A model generated the notes under the pieces. It did no database searches. It was not told the origin of the DNA and saw nothing but the letters and a program-made list of their open reading frames with translations. The position numbers were made by a program, and so were the translations under genes. Below, in pieces: positions 48,962 to 57,849 of a stretch of DNA of 64,000 nucleotides; position 1 is the stretch's first letter; each line of letters opens with the position of its first letter. The stretch is from Mesorhizobium sp. WSM2240 (GTDB lineage: Bacteria; Pseudomonadota; Alphaproteobacteria; Rhizobiales; Rhizobiaceae), in contig NZ_CP159253.1 in the NCBI RefSeq assembly GCF_040438645.1, forward strand, positions 2,604,001 through 2,668,000. The letters run 5' to 3'.

Positions 48962-49906
48962 ATGAAGATGCCCGCGACTGCCGAAGCCACACCGGAAACT
49001 CCGCCGCCGGAAATTCCCACCGCCATCGATCTGCGCGAGGAGTTCGAATCCTCAGGCGTCAAAGATGTGCTGGAAGAGCTCGACCGCGACCTGATCGGGC
49101 TCGCGCCGGTCAAGAAGCGCATCCGCGAGACGGCGGCTCTCCTGCTGGTCGAGCGCGCCCGCCGGCGGATGGGCCTCGCCCACGAGACCCCTACCCTGCA
49201 CATGAGTTTCACGGGCAATCCCGGCACAGGCAAGACCACGGTCGCCCTTCGGATGGCCGACTTGCTGCACCGGCTGGGCTATATCCGCAAGGGCCACTTG
49301 GTTTCGGTCACCCGCGATGATCTGGTCGGCCAGTATATCGGCCACACCGCGCCGAAGACCAAGGAGATACTGAAGAAGGCGATGGGCGGCGTGCTGTTCA
49401 TCGATGAAGCCTACTATCTCTACCGGCCCGAAAACGAGCGCGACTACGGCCAGGAGGCGATCGAGATCCTGCTGCAGGTGATGGAAAACCAGCGCGACGA
49501 CCTGGTAGTCATCCTGGCGGGTTATGCGCAGCGCATGGACCGGTTCTTCGAGAGCAATCCGGGCTTCCGTTCGCGCATTGCGCATCACATCGACTTCCCG
49601 GATTATACCGACGAGGAGTTGTTCAGGATCGCGGAGACTATGCTCGGCACCCAGAACTACCACCTGGATAGGCCGGCGGGCGAGGCCCTGACCGCCTATA
49701 TAGCGAAGCGCCGCGCCCAGCCGCATTTCGCCAATGCCCGCTCGATCCGTAATGCACTCGACCGGGCCCGGCTCAGGCAAGCGAACCGCCTATTCGAGAG
49801 CGCCAGCGGGCCGCTGGACGCCGCGGCATTGTCGACGATCTCGGCAGAGGATATTACCGCGAGCCGGGTGTTCTCGATGAAGCCGCGCGACAAGGATGGA
49901 GACTGA
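48962..49906 (+). CDS. cbbX: Red-type RuBisCO activase
   Basis: 314-aa AAA+ ATPase. Walker [21 protein letters not shown], Walker [17 protein letters not shown], sensor and Arg-finger-type [19 protein letters not shown]. It frees inhibited RuBisCO by pulling on the large-subunit C-terminus; it requires RuBP as an effector in characterised homologues. Encoded directly after cbbLS, as usual in form IC operons. The next gene starts 3 bases after its stop. Normal length. Confidence 0.97.
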   Translation: MKMPATAEATPETPPPEIPTAIDLREEFESSGVKDVLEELDRDLIGLAPVKKRIRETAALLLVERARRRMGLAHETPTLHMSFTGNPGTGKTTVALRMADLLHRLGYIRKGHLVSVTRDDLVGQYIGHTAPKTKEILKKAMGGVLFIDEAYYLYRPENERDYGQEAIEILLQVMENQRDDLVVILAGYAQRMDRFFESNPGFRSRIAHHIDFPDYTDEELFRIAETMLGTQNYHLDRPAGEALTAYIAKRRAQPHFANARSIRNALDRARLRQANRLFESASGPLDAAALSTISAEDITASRVFSMKPRDKDGD

Positions 49907-49909
49907 AAA

Positions 49910-50596
49910 ATGACGAAGAAGACCATTATCGCCCCCTCTATCCTGTCCTCGGATTTTTCCCGGCTCGGAGACGAGGTCGAGGCAGTCGCGGCGGCAGGAG
50001 CCGATTGGATCCATCTCGATGTGATGGACGGGCATTTCGTGCCGAACATCACCTTCGGTCCGCCGGTCATCAAGGCAATCCGCAACCGCACCAATAAGGT
50101 ATTCGACTGCCATCTGATGATCGCGCCGGCAGATCCTTATCTGGCCGCCTTCGCCGAGGCCGGCTGCGACATCATCACCGTGCATGCCGAGGCCGGGCCG
50201 CATCTCGACCGCTCGCTGCAGACGATCAAGAATCTGGGCAAGAAGGCCGGCGTCTCTCTCAACCCGTCGACGCCGGAAAGCGTCATCGAATATGTGCTCG
50301 ATAGGCTCGACCTCGTGCTCCTGATGACTGTCAATCCGGGTTTCGGCGGCCAGGCCTTCATCCCGGCGGTCGTGGAGAAGGTGAAGCGCGTAAAGGCGAT
50401 GATCGGGCAGCGTCCGATCGACATCGAAATCGACGGCGGCGTTACCCCGGAGACCGCGCCGCTGGTTACTGCGGCGGGCGCGAACGTCCTTGTTGCAGGC
50501 TCCGCGGTGTTCAAGGGCGGAACCGAAGCTTCCTATCGCGCCAACATCGAATCGATCAGAGACGCCGCCGACGGCGCGACCAGGAAGGCGGCGTAA
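49910..50596 (+). CDS. cbbE: Ribulose-phosphate 3-epimerase
   Basis: 228-aa TIM-barrel enzyme. Metal-binding His/Asp are in [20 protein letters not shown] and [14 protein letters not shown]; the phosphate site is in [20 protein letters not shown]. It interconverts ribulose 5-phosphate and xylulose 5-phosphate for RuBP regeneration. Three bases downstream of cbbX, so clearly in the operon. Confidence 0.97.
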   Translation: MTKKTIIAPSILSSDFSRLGDEVEAVAAAGADWIHLDVMDGHFVPNITFGPPVIKAIRNRTNKVFDCHLMIAPADPYLAAFAEAGCDIITVHAEAGPHLDRSLQTIKNLGKKAGVSLNPSTPESVIEYVLDRLDLVLLMTVNPGFGGQAFIPAVVEKVKRVKAMIGQRPIDIEIDGGVTPETAPLVTAAGANVLVAGSAVFKGGTEASYRANIESIRDAADGATRKAA

Positions 50597-50619
50597 AAAC
50601 GTTTCGTCAGGAGGCGACA

Positions 50620-51177
50620 ATGGCGGCAATCCCACCGGTCTGCGATTTCGGCTGGCCCGCAGTCGATGCCACGCTCCCCGGCGTCGACGGAAAAATGCAC
50701 TCGATCTTCGATCAGGCCGGTCCCAACGGGCTGGTCGTGGCGTTCATCTGCAATCACTGCCCCTATGTGAAAGCGGTCATCGGGCGCATCGTCAGGGACG
50801 CCGAGGACCTTAAGGCCGAGGGGATCGGATACGTCGCAATCAGTTCCAACGATTCGGAAGCCTACCCGGACGATTCCTTTGGCAATATGAAGCTGTTCGC
50901 CGCCGCACACGGCTTCAGCTTTCCTTATCTCCACGACGAGGATCAGGCAGTAGCGCGCGCCTATGGCGCCGCATGCACGCCGGATTTCTTTGGCTTCAAC
51001 AGCGAATTCACGCTGCAATATCGCGGCCGCCTCGACGCCTCGCGCAAGGAGACCGGCGCACCCGATCTCCGCCGCGATCTTTTCGAAGGGATGAAACAGG
51101 TCGCCCGGACCGGCAACGGACCAAAGGACCAGATCGCCTCCGTCGGGTGCTCGATCAAATGGAAGGAATCCGCATGA
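50620..51177 (+). CDS. Thioredoxin-fold (AhpC/TSA-like) protein
   Basis: 185 aa, redoxin domain. The redox motif is LVVAFICNHCPYVKAVIGRI (CxxC: Cys-Asn-His-Cys). LHDEDQAVARAYGAACTPDF has the cis-Pro region. No signal peptide, so cytoplasmic. Proteins with a CNHCPYVK site are widespread and uncharacterised; here, inside the cbb operon and overlapping cbbZ by four bases, it may regulate or protect Calvin enzymes by thiol chemistry (inference). Confidence 0.88.
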   Translation: MAAIPPVCDFGWPAVDATLPGVDGKMHSIFDQAGPNGLVVAFICNHCPYVKAVIGRIVRDAEDLKAEGIGYVAISSNDSEAYPDDSFGNMKLFAAAHGFSFPYLHDEDQAVARAYGAACTPDFFGFNSEFTLQYRGRLDASRKETGAPDLRRDLFEGMKQVARTGNGPKDQIASVGCSIKWKESA

Positions 51178-51875
51178 GCGGCAGCGGTGATGCGTCGTTT
51201 CGATTGCCCAAGGCTATCCTGTTCGATCTCGACGGAACGCTGATCGACTCCGCGCCGGACATAACCTGCGCCGTCAACGAATTGCTGGAGGGCAGAGATC
51301 TTCCGCCGCTGACGCTTCCGCAGGTCCAGTCGATGATCGGAAACGGCGTGGAAAAGCTGGTGGAGCGGGCCTTTGCCGCCTCAGGCCGGCCGCTGTCGAA
51401 AGCCGGGCTTGAGGAAGCCAATCGCGATATGACGCCGATCTATCGCCGCCATATCACCCGCTGGACGCGCCCGATGCCCGGCGCGGTCGAAACGCTGGCG
51501 CAATTGCACGTAGCAGGCATCCGGCTCGGCGTCGCAACCAACAAGCCGCAAGCCGCCACGCGAGAAATCCTGCTGCATTTCGGGATGCTCGAACGTCTTG
51601 GAGCGATTGTCGGCGGAGACGCAGTCACGCGCAAGAAGCCGGCCCCAGAAGCCCTACTGCTGGCCTTGGAGCGCCTGGAGACCGTGCCGCAGGACGCCTT
51701 GATGGTAGGCGACAGCATTACCGACGTAGAGGCAGCACGGGCAGCGGGCGTGCCCGTCATCCTTATCCGCGGCGGCTATTCGCAAGTTCCGGTCGACGAA
51801 CTCGGAGCGGATCTGGTCTGCGCCAGCCTGCTCGACCTGCCGGCAGCGCTGAACGGATTGCGCAGCGCCGCCTGA
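51174..51875 (+). CDS. cbbZ: Phosphoglycolate phosphatase
   Basis: 233-aa HAD-superfamily enzyme from the ATG at 51174, which overlaps the previous stop (ATGA). Motif I AILFDLDGTLIDSAPDITCA, motif II LGVATNKPQAA, motif III Lys in TRKKPAPEAL and motif IV LMVGDSITDVEAARAAGVPV are all intact. It removes 2-phosphoglycolate made by RuBisCO oxygenase activity. Last gene of the cbb operon; the following gene is convergent. Confidence 0.95.
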   Translation: MSGSGDASFRLPKAILFDLDGTLIDSAPDITCAVNELLEGRDLPPLTLPQVQSMIGNGVEKLVERAFAASGRPLSKAGLEEANRDMTPIYRRHITRWTRPMPGAVETLAQLHVAGIRLGVATNKPQAATREILLHFGMLERLGAIVGGDAVTRKKPAPEALLLALERLETVPQDALMVGDSITDVEAARAAGVPVILIRGGYSQVPVDELGADLVCASLLDLPAALNGLRSAA

Positions 51876-51942
51876 GGTCCAATCCTGACCAACGCCCGGC
51901 TGGGCACCGTAATCGGCGCCTGGCCCGGCGCTGCGGTTCGCG

Positions 51943-52320
51943 TCAGGGGAATTGCTTGAGATAGGCGATGACGTCGGCGAGATCCTCGTCCTTCTTGAGG
52001 CCGGCGAACGCCATCTTCGTGCCCTTGACCATTGTCTTCGGGGCCTTGAGGTATTCGGTCAATGTCGCGTCGTCCCAGACAAGACCGCCCTTGCCGGCCT
52101 CGACCATGGCCGGAGAAAATTTGTAGCCTTCAAGTGTGCCGGCGGTCCGGCCGATCACGCCCTTCAGCGTTGGCCCGATCTTGTTTTGATCGGTGTCGGC
52201 GACATGGCAGGCCTTGCATTTGGCGAACACTTTTTCGCCGGCGGCGGCATCCTGAGCCAGCGATTGGCCCGTGGACAGGGTCGCGATCGAGATAGCGGTT
52301 AAAAACGCGGCAACGCGCAT
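51943..52320 (-). CDS. Cytochrome c2-like periplasmic protein
   Basis: 125 aa from the ATG at 52320, with a GAGGAA ribosome site six bases before; an ATG at 52326 is too close to that site. Signal peptide to about residue 22. The haem site is Cys35-Cys38-His39 (VFAKCKACHVADTDQNKIGP), and the distal Met is probably in MVKGTKMAFAGLKKDEDL. Similar to cytochrome c2 / small soluble class I cytochromes. Stands alone, convergent with cbbZ. Could accept electrons from XoxG (inference). Confidence 0.92.
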   Translation of the reverse strand: MRVAAFLTAISIATLSTGQSLAQDAAAGEKVFAKCKACHVADTDQNKIGPTLKGVIGRTAGTLEGYKFSPAMVEAGKGGLVWDDATLTEYLKAPKTMVKGTKMAFAGLKKDEDLADVIAYLKQFP

Positions 52321-52626
52321 TGGCATTTCCTCATTGCTCGTCAAGGTGCCCTGGACGATGGCATGCCGGAAACCTCACGGCGGCGGCACGCGCGCCGACG
52401 AAGCTAGACGGAGGGTTGAGGAAATCAACCCGATATATTGCCACAGCCGATCTAAGGGGCTGTCCATTCGCATTTGTTGACGGCTCCGGGGCGAGCGCGT
52501 AGCCTCCCGCAATTCCGGCTTCCCATCGGGCACCTTGAGGAAATCCGGCTTAACGGGGGTTTGTCCAGAACGATGTCCGGCCGAAACGGCCGAGGCGGGC
52601 AAACCCAGGACGGCAAAGGTGCTGAA
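52321..52626. other. Intergenic region, 306 bases
   Basis: Holds the promoter regions of the divergent cytochrome c gene and of the transporter operon. A possible plus-strand promoter is TTGACG (52477-52482), 17 bases, TAGCCT (52500-52505), weak in the -10. No repeat or other gene was seen. Confidence 0.35.
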
Positions 52627-52836
52627 ATGGAAATGGTCGACCTCATATTGACGGTTTGCCTGACCGCCAATCCAACCGAATGCCGGGAGGAACATCTCTA
52701 TTTCGAGAGCCGCGGCTCTCTCCTCCAGTGCATGCTCCTCGCGCCTGCCGAGATCGCGAAATGGTCGTCGGAGCACCCGACCCTGAAGGTGGTGCGCTGG
52801 CGATGCGCTTTTCCCGACAAGGAGCGGTCAATCTGA
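52627..52836 (+). CDS. Small Cys-containing protein before ABC transporter
   Basis: 69 aa from the ATG at 52627 (MEMVDLILTVCLTANPTECR). It has four Cys (11, 19, 35 and 59 by my count), as in SRGSLLQCMLLAPAEIAKWS and KVVRWRCAFPDK. Short Cys-rich proteins of this kind are often near quinoprotein genes in methylotrophs. There is no clear signal cleavage site. Function unknown. It leads the transporter operon by 58 bases. Confidence 0.6.
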   Translation: MEMVDLILTVCLTANPTECREEHLYFESRGSLLQCMLLAPAEIAKWSSEHPTLKVVRWRCAFPDKERSI

Positions 52837-52894
52837 TGGCACCTGCGTTTGTCGGCCTGGTCCCGTTCGAGTGCGATCGTTGGGAGGAGACGCC

Positions 52895-53884
52895 ATGGTG
52901 ATTTCGAGACGCGGCGCCCTCCGCCTTGCGGCGCTCGGAATGGCCGCGATGCTTAGCGCGACCGGCGCGGCTCGCGCCGAGGCCAAGGTCCGCGTAGGCG
53001 TGTTGAAATTCGGCACCGTAAGCTGGGAACTCGACACGCTGAAGCATCACAAATTCGACGCAGCCAACGGGATCGATCTCGAAATCTTGTATTTCGCCGG
53101 CGAGGACGCCACCAATGTCGCCATGCTGGCCGGCGAGATCGATATCATCGTCTCCGACTGGCTTTGGGTGTCGCGGCAGCGCTCCGAAGGCGTGGACCTG
53201 ACGCTGGCCCCCTACTCCACCGCGGTCGGCGCGATCATGGTCAGGCAGGAATCGCCGGTTCGGACGATCGTCGACCTGAAGCAGAAGAAGATCGGCGTTG
53301 CTGGAGGTCCGCTCGACAAGAGCTGGCTGCTCATCCAGGCGCTCGCCAGCCGCGATTATGGCCTGGACCTGGCTGACAACAACAACATCGTCTTCGGCGC
53401 GCCGCCGCTCCTTTCAGAAAAGGCAATGCAGGGCGAACTCGATGCGGTGCTGAATTTCTGGCATTTTTGCGCCCGGCTCGAAGCCAACGGCTTTCGCCGT
53501 CTGGTTGGGGCCGACGATGCTGCCAAGGCGCTCGGAGCTTCAGGTGCGGTGTCGGCGCTTGGTTACGTCTTCCACGAGAAATGGGCGGATGAAAACCCGG
53601 ACGCCGCCCGAGGCTTCATCAAGGCTTCGGCGGAGGCCAAGGACTTGCTGGCCAGATCGGACGCCGAATGGCTGCGCCTTGCTCCGCTCGTGCGCGCCGA
53701 GGGGGCGGAACTGGAAAAGCTGCGTGACCGCTACCGCGAGGGCATTCCCACACGCCCGGTGGCCGAGGAAGAGGCCGACGCCGCCAGGCTCTACCAGGTG
53801 CTCGCCGAGATCGGCGGCGAGAAACTGGTCGGCCCCTCACCGGAAATGGCGCCCGGCACATTCTGGCGGGGGCTGTCGAGATGA
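52895..53884 (+). CDS. NitT/TauT-like ABC substrate-binding protein
   Basis: 329 aa from the ATG at 52895. The N-terminus VISRRGALRLAALGMAAMLS is a twin-arginine-like signal. Periplasmic binding fold type NitT/TauT: VGVLKFGTVSWELDTLKHHK, LAGEIDIIVSDWLWVSRQRS and VRTIVDLKQKKIGVAGGPLD. The ligand is not predictable. Overlaps the permease by four bases. Encoded just upstream of quinoprotein-linked hydrolase and SoxYZ-like genes, so the ligand may concern PQQ enzymes or methanol metabolism. Confidence 0.87.
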   Translation: MVISRRGALRLAALGMAAMLSATGAARAEAKVRVGVLKFGTVSWELDTLKHHKFDAANGIDLEILYFAGEDATNVAMLAGEIDIIVSDWLWVSRQRSEGVDLTLAPYSTAVGAIMVRQESPVRTIVDLKQKKIGVAGGPLDKSWLLIQALASRDYGLDLADNNNIVFGAPPLLSEKAMQGELDAVLNFWHFCARLEANGFRRLVGADDAAKALGASGAVSALGYVFHEKWADENPDAARGFIKASAEAKDLLARSDAEWLRLAPLVRAEGAELEKLRDRYREGIPTRPVAEEEADAARLYQVLAEIGGEKLVGPSPEMAPGTFWRGLSR

Positions 53885-54711
53885 CGGCGCCGGGCAACGA
53901 CGACGGCGGAATTACCACGGCGGGCGCATCGCTGCCCGCCCGTTCAGGCCGGCGCGCAATCGCCGTGCCGGCATTCACCGTGGCTGCGTCGCTGCTCGGT
54001 CTGCTTCTCCTGTGGAGCTTTGCGGCGGAGGCTTGGCCGAGTCGCGCTTTTCCGCCCCCGGACCAGGTCTGGCGCGTGCTTTTAAACGACACTGCGACCG
54101 GCGAACTGCCTTACCACCTCGGTGTAACGCTCGGCCGGGTCGCGGCAGCGTTCGTCGTTGCGATGGTGGTCGGCTCGGTCATCGGCGTCCTGCTGGGCAT
54201 CCATCGCCGAGCGGACCAGTTCTTCAATCCCTGGGTCGTCCTGTTCCTCAACATTCCCGCCTTGGTCATCATCGTGCTCGCCTATATCTGGTTCGGCCTC
54301 AACGAGGCGGCGGCGATCGGCGCGGTGGCGGTGAACAAGATCCCGAACGTCGTCGTGACCGTGCGCGAAGGCGCAAGGGCGCTCGACCCGCGCTACGCAG
54401 AGATGGCCGCGGTCTATCGTTTCGGCCCATTGGAGCGGCTGCGCCACATCCTGCTGCCGCAGCTTCAGCCTTATCTCGCTGCGGCTTCGCGCTCCGGCAT
54501 CGCCCTGATCTGGAAAATCGTGCTGGTGGTCGAACTGCTCGGCCGCTCGAACGGCGTGGGCTTCCAGATCTATCTCCACTTCCAGCTCTTCGATGTCGCC
54601 ACCATCCTCGCCTATACGCTGGCGTTCGTGGCCGTCATGCTCATCATCGAACTCCTACTGGTGCAGCCCGTTGAACGACATGCAACCCGTTGGCGTCGCC
54701 GCCCCGCTTAG
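53881..54711 (+). CDS. NitT/TauT-like ABC permease
   Basis: 276 aa with six membrane segments: IAVPAFTVAASLLGLLLLWS, VAAAFVVAMVVGSVIGVLLG, LNIPALVIIVLAYIWFGL and others. The cytoplasmic EAA-type loop is in AAVYRFGPLERLRHILLPQL. It works with the binding protein before it and the ATPase after it; starts by ATGA-type overlap. Binding-protein-dependent permease family, so import is expected. Confidence 0.9.
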   Translation: MTAPGNDDGGITTAGASLPARSGRRAIAVPAFTVAASLLGLLLLWSFAAEAWPSRAFPPPDQVWRVLLNDTATGELPYHLGVTLGRVAAAFVVAMVVGSVIGVLLGIHRRADQFFNPWVVLFLNIPALVIIVLAYIWFGLNEAAAIGAVAVNKIPNVVVTVREGARALDPRYAEMAAVYRFGPLERLRHILLPQLQPYLAAASRSGIALIWKIVLVVELLGRSNGVGFQIYLHFQLFDVATILAYTLAFVAVMLIIELLLVQPVERHATRWRRRPA

Positions 54712-55420
54712 GGTCGACATCGCCGAAAAGACCTTCAGGTCCGCGGAGGGCGTCCCGGTGACGGCGCTGCAAGACCTTTCCTTCGAGGTCAGGCAAGGCG
54801 AATTCGCCTGCCTGCTCGGGCCGTCAGGCTGCGGAAAGACCACTACGCTGCGCATCCTGCTCGGCCTTGACCGGGATTTTTCCGGCTCCCTCCAGTTGCC
54901 GCAGGGCGGCTCGAATCGCATCGCCGCCGTTTTCCAGGAGCCTACCCTGCTGCCGTGGCGGACGGTCGAGCAGAACGTCCGCCTTGCCCTTCCTAAAAAC
55001 TTGAGAACCGCCGATCTCGACCGGCTGTTCGACAGTCTCGGCCTCAAGGGCATGCGCTCGCTGTTCCCGTCGGAACTGTCGCTCGGCCTGGCGCGCAGGG
55101 CGGCGCTCGCCAGGGCGTTCGCAACCGAGCCGGCCGTTCTGTTCCTGGACGAGCCATTCGTTTCGCTCGACGAGCCAACCGCGGAGCGTCTCCGGCATCT
55201 GCTGCTGAGCGTCTGGTCGGCGCGGCCGACGACCGCACTGATGGTGACGCATAATTTGCGCGAGGCGCTCATGCTGTCGGACCGAATCATAGTCCTGTCG
55301 CCGCGGCCGGCGCATGCGATCGGCTATTTCGATGTCCGGCTGCCGCGGCACAATCGCAGTCCGCAGGTGATGAGCGATCTGCTGCGCTCATTCCATCAGA
55401 AATTCCCCGGCGCGGTGTGA
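54680..55420 (+). CDS. NitT/TauT-like ABC ATPase with unusual signature motif
   Basis: 246 aa from the ATG at 54680, overlapping the permease by 32 bases. Walker A LLGPSGCGKTTTLRILLGLD, Q-loop AAVFQEPTLLPW, Walker B PAVLFLDEPFVSLDEP and H-loop LMVTHNLREAL are normal. The signature motif reads ELSLGLARRAALARA in place of LSGGQ. A hydrophobic change there is peculiar to a sub-branch and may lower ATPase rate or mark a special partner. Energises the adjacent permease. Confidence 0.9.
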   Translation: MQPVGVAAPLRVDIAEKTFRSAEGVPVTALQDLSFEVRQGEFACLLGPSGCGKTTTLRILLGLDRDFSGSLQLPQGGSNRIAAVFQEPTLLPWRTVEQNVRLALPKNLRTADLDRLFDSLGLKGMRSLFPSELSLGLARRAALARAFATEPAVLFLDEPFVSLDEPTAERLRHLLLSVWSARPTTALMVTHNLREALMLSDRIIVLSPRPAHAIGYFDVRLPRHNRSPQVMSDLLRSFHQKFPGAV

Positions 55421-55432
55421 GGCGAGCGAATC

Positions 55433-56398
55433 ATGCGGACTGATCTCTTCCGTCGGAGGCTTGTCACCGGGTTCGCCTGTATCGGCGCCGGCGCCGCGAT
55501 GCCGTGTTGCTTTCCGCATCGAGCTCTGGCCGCTACCCGGCAGGACTTCGTGTTGAGCGAGATCGCCGACGGCGTTTTCGCCTTCCGGGGCAAGAACGAG
55601 TTGATGACCCCGAGCAATGAAGGCGCGGTCTGCAATCTCGGGCTGGTGGTCGGCGACGAGGCGGCGGCGGTGGTCGACAGCGGCGGCAGTCTCGTCGAGG
55701 CACGGGCTTTCATCGCCGCGATCAGGCAGGTGACCCCAAAACCGGTCCGCTTCCTGATCAACACCCACATGCATCCCGACCACATTTTCGGTAATGCGGC
55801 GTTCCGCGACATCGGGGCGACGGTGGTCGGCCACAAGAATCTGCCTCGCGCGCTCGAAGCGCGCGGCGTATTCTATCTGCGGAACTACCGCAACCAGCTC
55901 GGCGATGCGCTGATGGAGGGCATCGAGATCGTGCCGCCGGCGCAACTGGTCGCCGATCGCTCCGAACTCGACCTCGGCAACCGCGTACTTGACGTTCGGG
56001 CGTGGAAAGCAGCCCACACCGACAACGATGTCACCGTCTTCGACGCCCGCACGCGCACGCTGTTTGCCGGCGACCTCGTCTTCATGGAGCATCTGCCAAC
56101 GCTGGATGGCTCGCTGCTTGGCTGGATGCGCCAGATGGATGCCATCGCTGCGATCGACGCCCGGCGCGTCGTGCCGGGTCACGGCCCCGCAGCGGCCGAC
56201 TGGCCGGAGGCGCTGGAGGCGCAGCGCCGCTATTTCGAGGTTCTTGCCGGCGATATCCGCCAGGCCATCGCCGAAGGCCGGCCACTCGCCGAGACGGTCA
56301 AGACCGCCGGCCGAAGCGAAGCGTCCAACTGGACGCTGTTCGACGAATACAACGAGCGCAACGCGACCGCCGCCTACGCCGAACTCGAATGGGAATAG
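55433..56398 (+). CDS. Quinoprotein relay system zinc metallohydrolase (MBL fold)
   Basis: 321 aa, metallo-beta-lactamase fold, with a signal-like N-terminus (RRRLVTGFACIGAGAAMPCC). The Zn motif is INTHMHPDHIFGNAAF (HxHxDH variant HMHPDH), followed by an AHTDNDVTV His/Asp and GDLVFMEHLP and VVPGHGPAA. This branch is annotated as quinoprotein relay system zinc metallohydrolase and occurs with PQQ dehydrogenases. The substrate is unknown, and it lies 12 bases after the ATPase gene. Confidence 0.85.
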   Translation: MRTDLFRRRLVTGFACIGAGAAMPCCFPHRALAATRQDFVLSEIADGVFAFRGKNELMTPSNEGAVCNLGLVVGDEAAAVVDSGGSLVEARAFIAAIRQVTPKPVRFLINTHMHPDHIFGNAAFRDIGATVVGHKNLPRALEARGVFYLRNYRNQLGDALMEGIEIVPPAQLVADRSELDLGNRVLDVRAWKAAHTDNDVTVFDARTRTLFAGDLVFMEHLPTLDGSLLGWMRQMDAIAAIDARRVVPGHGPAAADWPEALEAQRRYFEVLAGDIRQAIAEGRPLAETVKTAGRSEASNWTLFDEYNERNATAAYAELEWE

Positions 56399-56490
56399 CT
56401 GTCGGGTCGGGGCAGTTTGCCAAGGCTTCGGCGAAGGATTATCATGCCGGCCTGCCTGGGCACCACCTTTCGAACCGGTGGAGGCACCGA

Positions 56491-57348
56491 ATGCAAGTCA
56501 GCGCGTCCTGGAACCGGCTGCTCGCAATAGCGGCCGCAGCCTGCTTCATCGTGGCGGGTTCGCTTATAGGCGTCACCGGAGCTGCGGTGGCGCAGCAATC
56601 CCCCAAATCGTCGGAACGGATCTGGTCGAGCCTGAAGGGCGACGTATTCGGCGACCGGCCGATCCTCGCCGATACCGGCCTCGTTCGTATCGAGGCGCCC
56701 AAGCGCGCGCAGGATGCGGCGCTGGTGCCGGTCGACATCTATATCGATCCCGCCAAGGCGCCCGAAGGCATCAAATCAGTGACCATGATCATAGACGTGA
56801 ACCCCGCCCCGGTGGCGGCGACGTTCCAGATCGGCAAGGATTCCGGCGTTACGCATCTGTCGACCCGCGTACGCGTCGACGACTACTCCTATCTGCGTGC
56901 GATTGCCGAGACCCAAGGCGGCGAGCTCCACATGTCGCAGACCTTCGTCAAGGCATCGGGCGGGTGCTCAGCGCCGGCGGTCAAGAACACGGACGAAGCG
57001 CTGGCCTCAATGGGACAGATGAAGCTGCGCCAGTTTTCGCCAGCGGCGGGCGAGACGGCGAGTAATGCGCCGGAACTGCAGCTGATGATCCGGCATCCCA
57101 ACAATTCGGGCCTGCAGCGCGATCCGCTGACCCAATATTTCATTCCGGCGCATTTCGTTCAGAATTTCTCGGTCTCGCAAGGCGACCGGCTGATCCTCGC
57201 AATGGAAGGCGGAATATCGATTTCGGAAGATCCCAATTTCCGATTCGATTTCGCGCCGGGCGCGAGCGGCGAAATCACGGTCGAAGCGACAGACACCGAG
57301 GGCAAGGTCTTCAAGGACCAGTGGCCACTGGAGGCAGCCGGGCTCTGA
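56491..57348 (+). CDS. Quinoprotein dehydrogenase-associated SoxYZ-like carrier
   Basis: 285 aa from the ATG at 56491 (GGAGG ribosome site). Signal peptide to about residue 30. The first half is SoxY-like (GLVRIEAPKRAQDAALVPVD) and carries one Cys in VKASGGCSAPAVKNTDEALA, which resembles the carrier Cys of SoxY. The second half is SoxZ-like (LMIRHPNNSGLQRDPLTQYF, FPLEA-type end). SoxYZ binds sulfur intermediates; the fused form near quinoproteins is of unknown cargo. Upstream open frame from 56002 is antisense-like noise. Confidence 0.85.
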   Translation: MQVSASWNRLLAIAAAACFIVAGSLIGVTGAAVAQQSPKSSERIWSSLKGDVFGDRPILADTGLVRIEAPKRAQDAALVPVDIYIDPAKAPEGIKSVTMIIDVNPAPVAATFQIGKDSGVTHLSTRVRVDDYSYLRAIAETQGGELHMSQTFVKASGGCSAPAVKNTDEALASMGQMKLRQFSPAAGETASNAPELQLMIRHPNNSGLQRDPLTQYFIPAHFVQNFSVSQGDRLILAMEGGISISEDPNFRFDFAPGASGEITVEATDTEGKVFKDQWPLEAAGL

Positions 57349-57357
57349 TTGTGGGTC

Positions 57358-57489
57358 TTTCGAGGCTCGCCACACAGCCTCGCGCTAGTATTTCGACCTT
57401 TGAAGGGCTCGCACCTCAGGATGAGGGACGCAGGGCGCCGACATCCCTCATCCTGAGGTGCGAGCGAAAGCGAGCCTCGAAGGACGCAC
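57358..57489. repeat. Composite palindromic repeat, copy B
   Basis: Inner arms GCTCGCACCTCAGGATGAGG (57407-57426) and CCTCATCCTGAGGTGCGAGC (57445-57464) are exact complements and are identical to copy A at 25511-25596. Outer arms TTTCGAGGCTCGCC (57358) and CGAGCCTCGAAGGACGCAC (57471-57489). The spacers between arms differ from copy A in length and sequence, so only the arms are conserved. Confidence 0.85.
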
Positions 57490-57495
57490 GACGCT

Positions 57496-57849
57496 TCAGA
57501 AGCAGCGGATATCCGCCTCCGCCTGGGCGCGTTTCAGCTCTGAGCCGGCGGTCTTTGCCGGCGGGCTTTCGCGAAACAGTCCGCTCGCCTCGCCGGTTGT
57601 CTGCGCCATCTGCTTGAACGTCTCTGCCGCCTCGTAGCGCTCGTAGGGGATGATCGACGCGATGACATCGATCGAGCACGAGCAGCGCTCCAGCGCCTGA
57701 CGCGTCTGGCCGTTCGATTTCATGCAGCCCAACACATAGTCGGCAAGAGCGATCGTCGGGTAATCCCCCGCCGCTATCGCCGGATTGGCGCAGCTCAATA
57801 TTGAAGCCAGACAGAGCGGCAAGGTGAAAAATTGGGGCCGCTTTTTCAT
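57496..57849 (-). CDS. Small exported Cys-containing protein
   Basis: 117 aa from the ATG at 57849 (MKKRPQFFTLPLCLASILSC, signal peptide). The mature part has Cys in YVLGCMKSNGQTRQALERCS (CSC) and a final Cys in ADIRCF, so disulfides or metal binding are likely. Proteins of this pattern accompany quinoprotein and methanol dehydrogenase clusters. A longer frame from 57894 adds nothing family-like. It is divergent from xoxF, with 688 bases between. Confidence 0.7.
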   Translation of the reverse strand: MKKRPQFFTLPLCLASILSCANPAIAAGDYPTIALADYVLGCMKSNGQTRQALERCSCSIDVIASIIPYERYEAAETFKQMAQTTGEASGLFRESPPAKTAGSELKRAQAEADIRCF

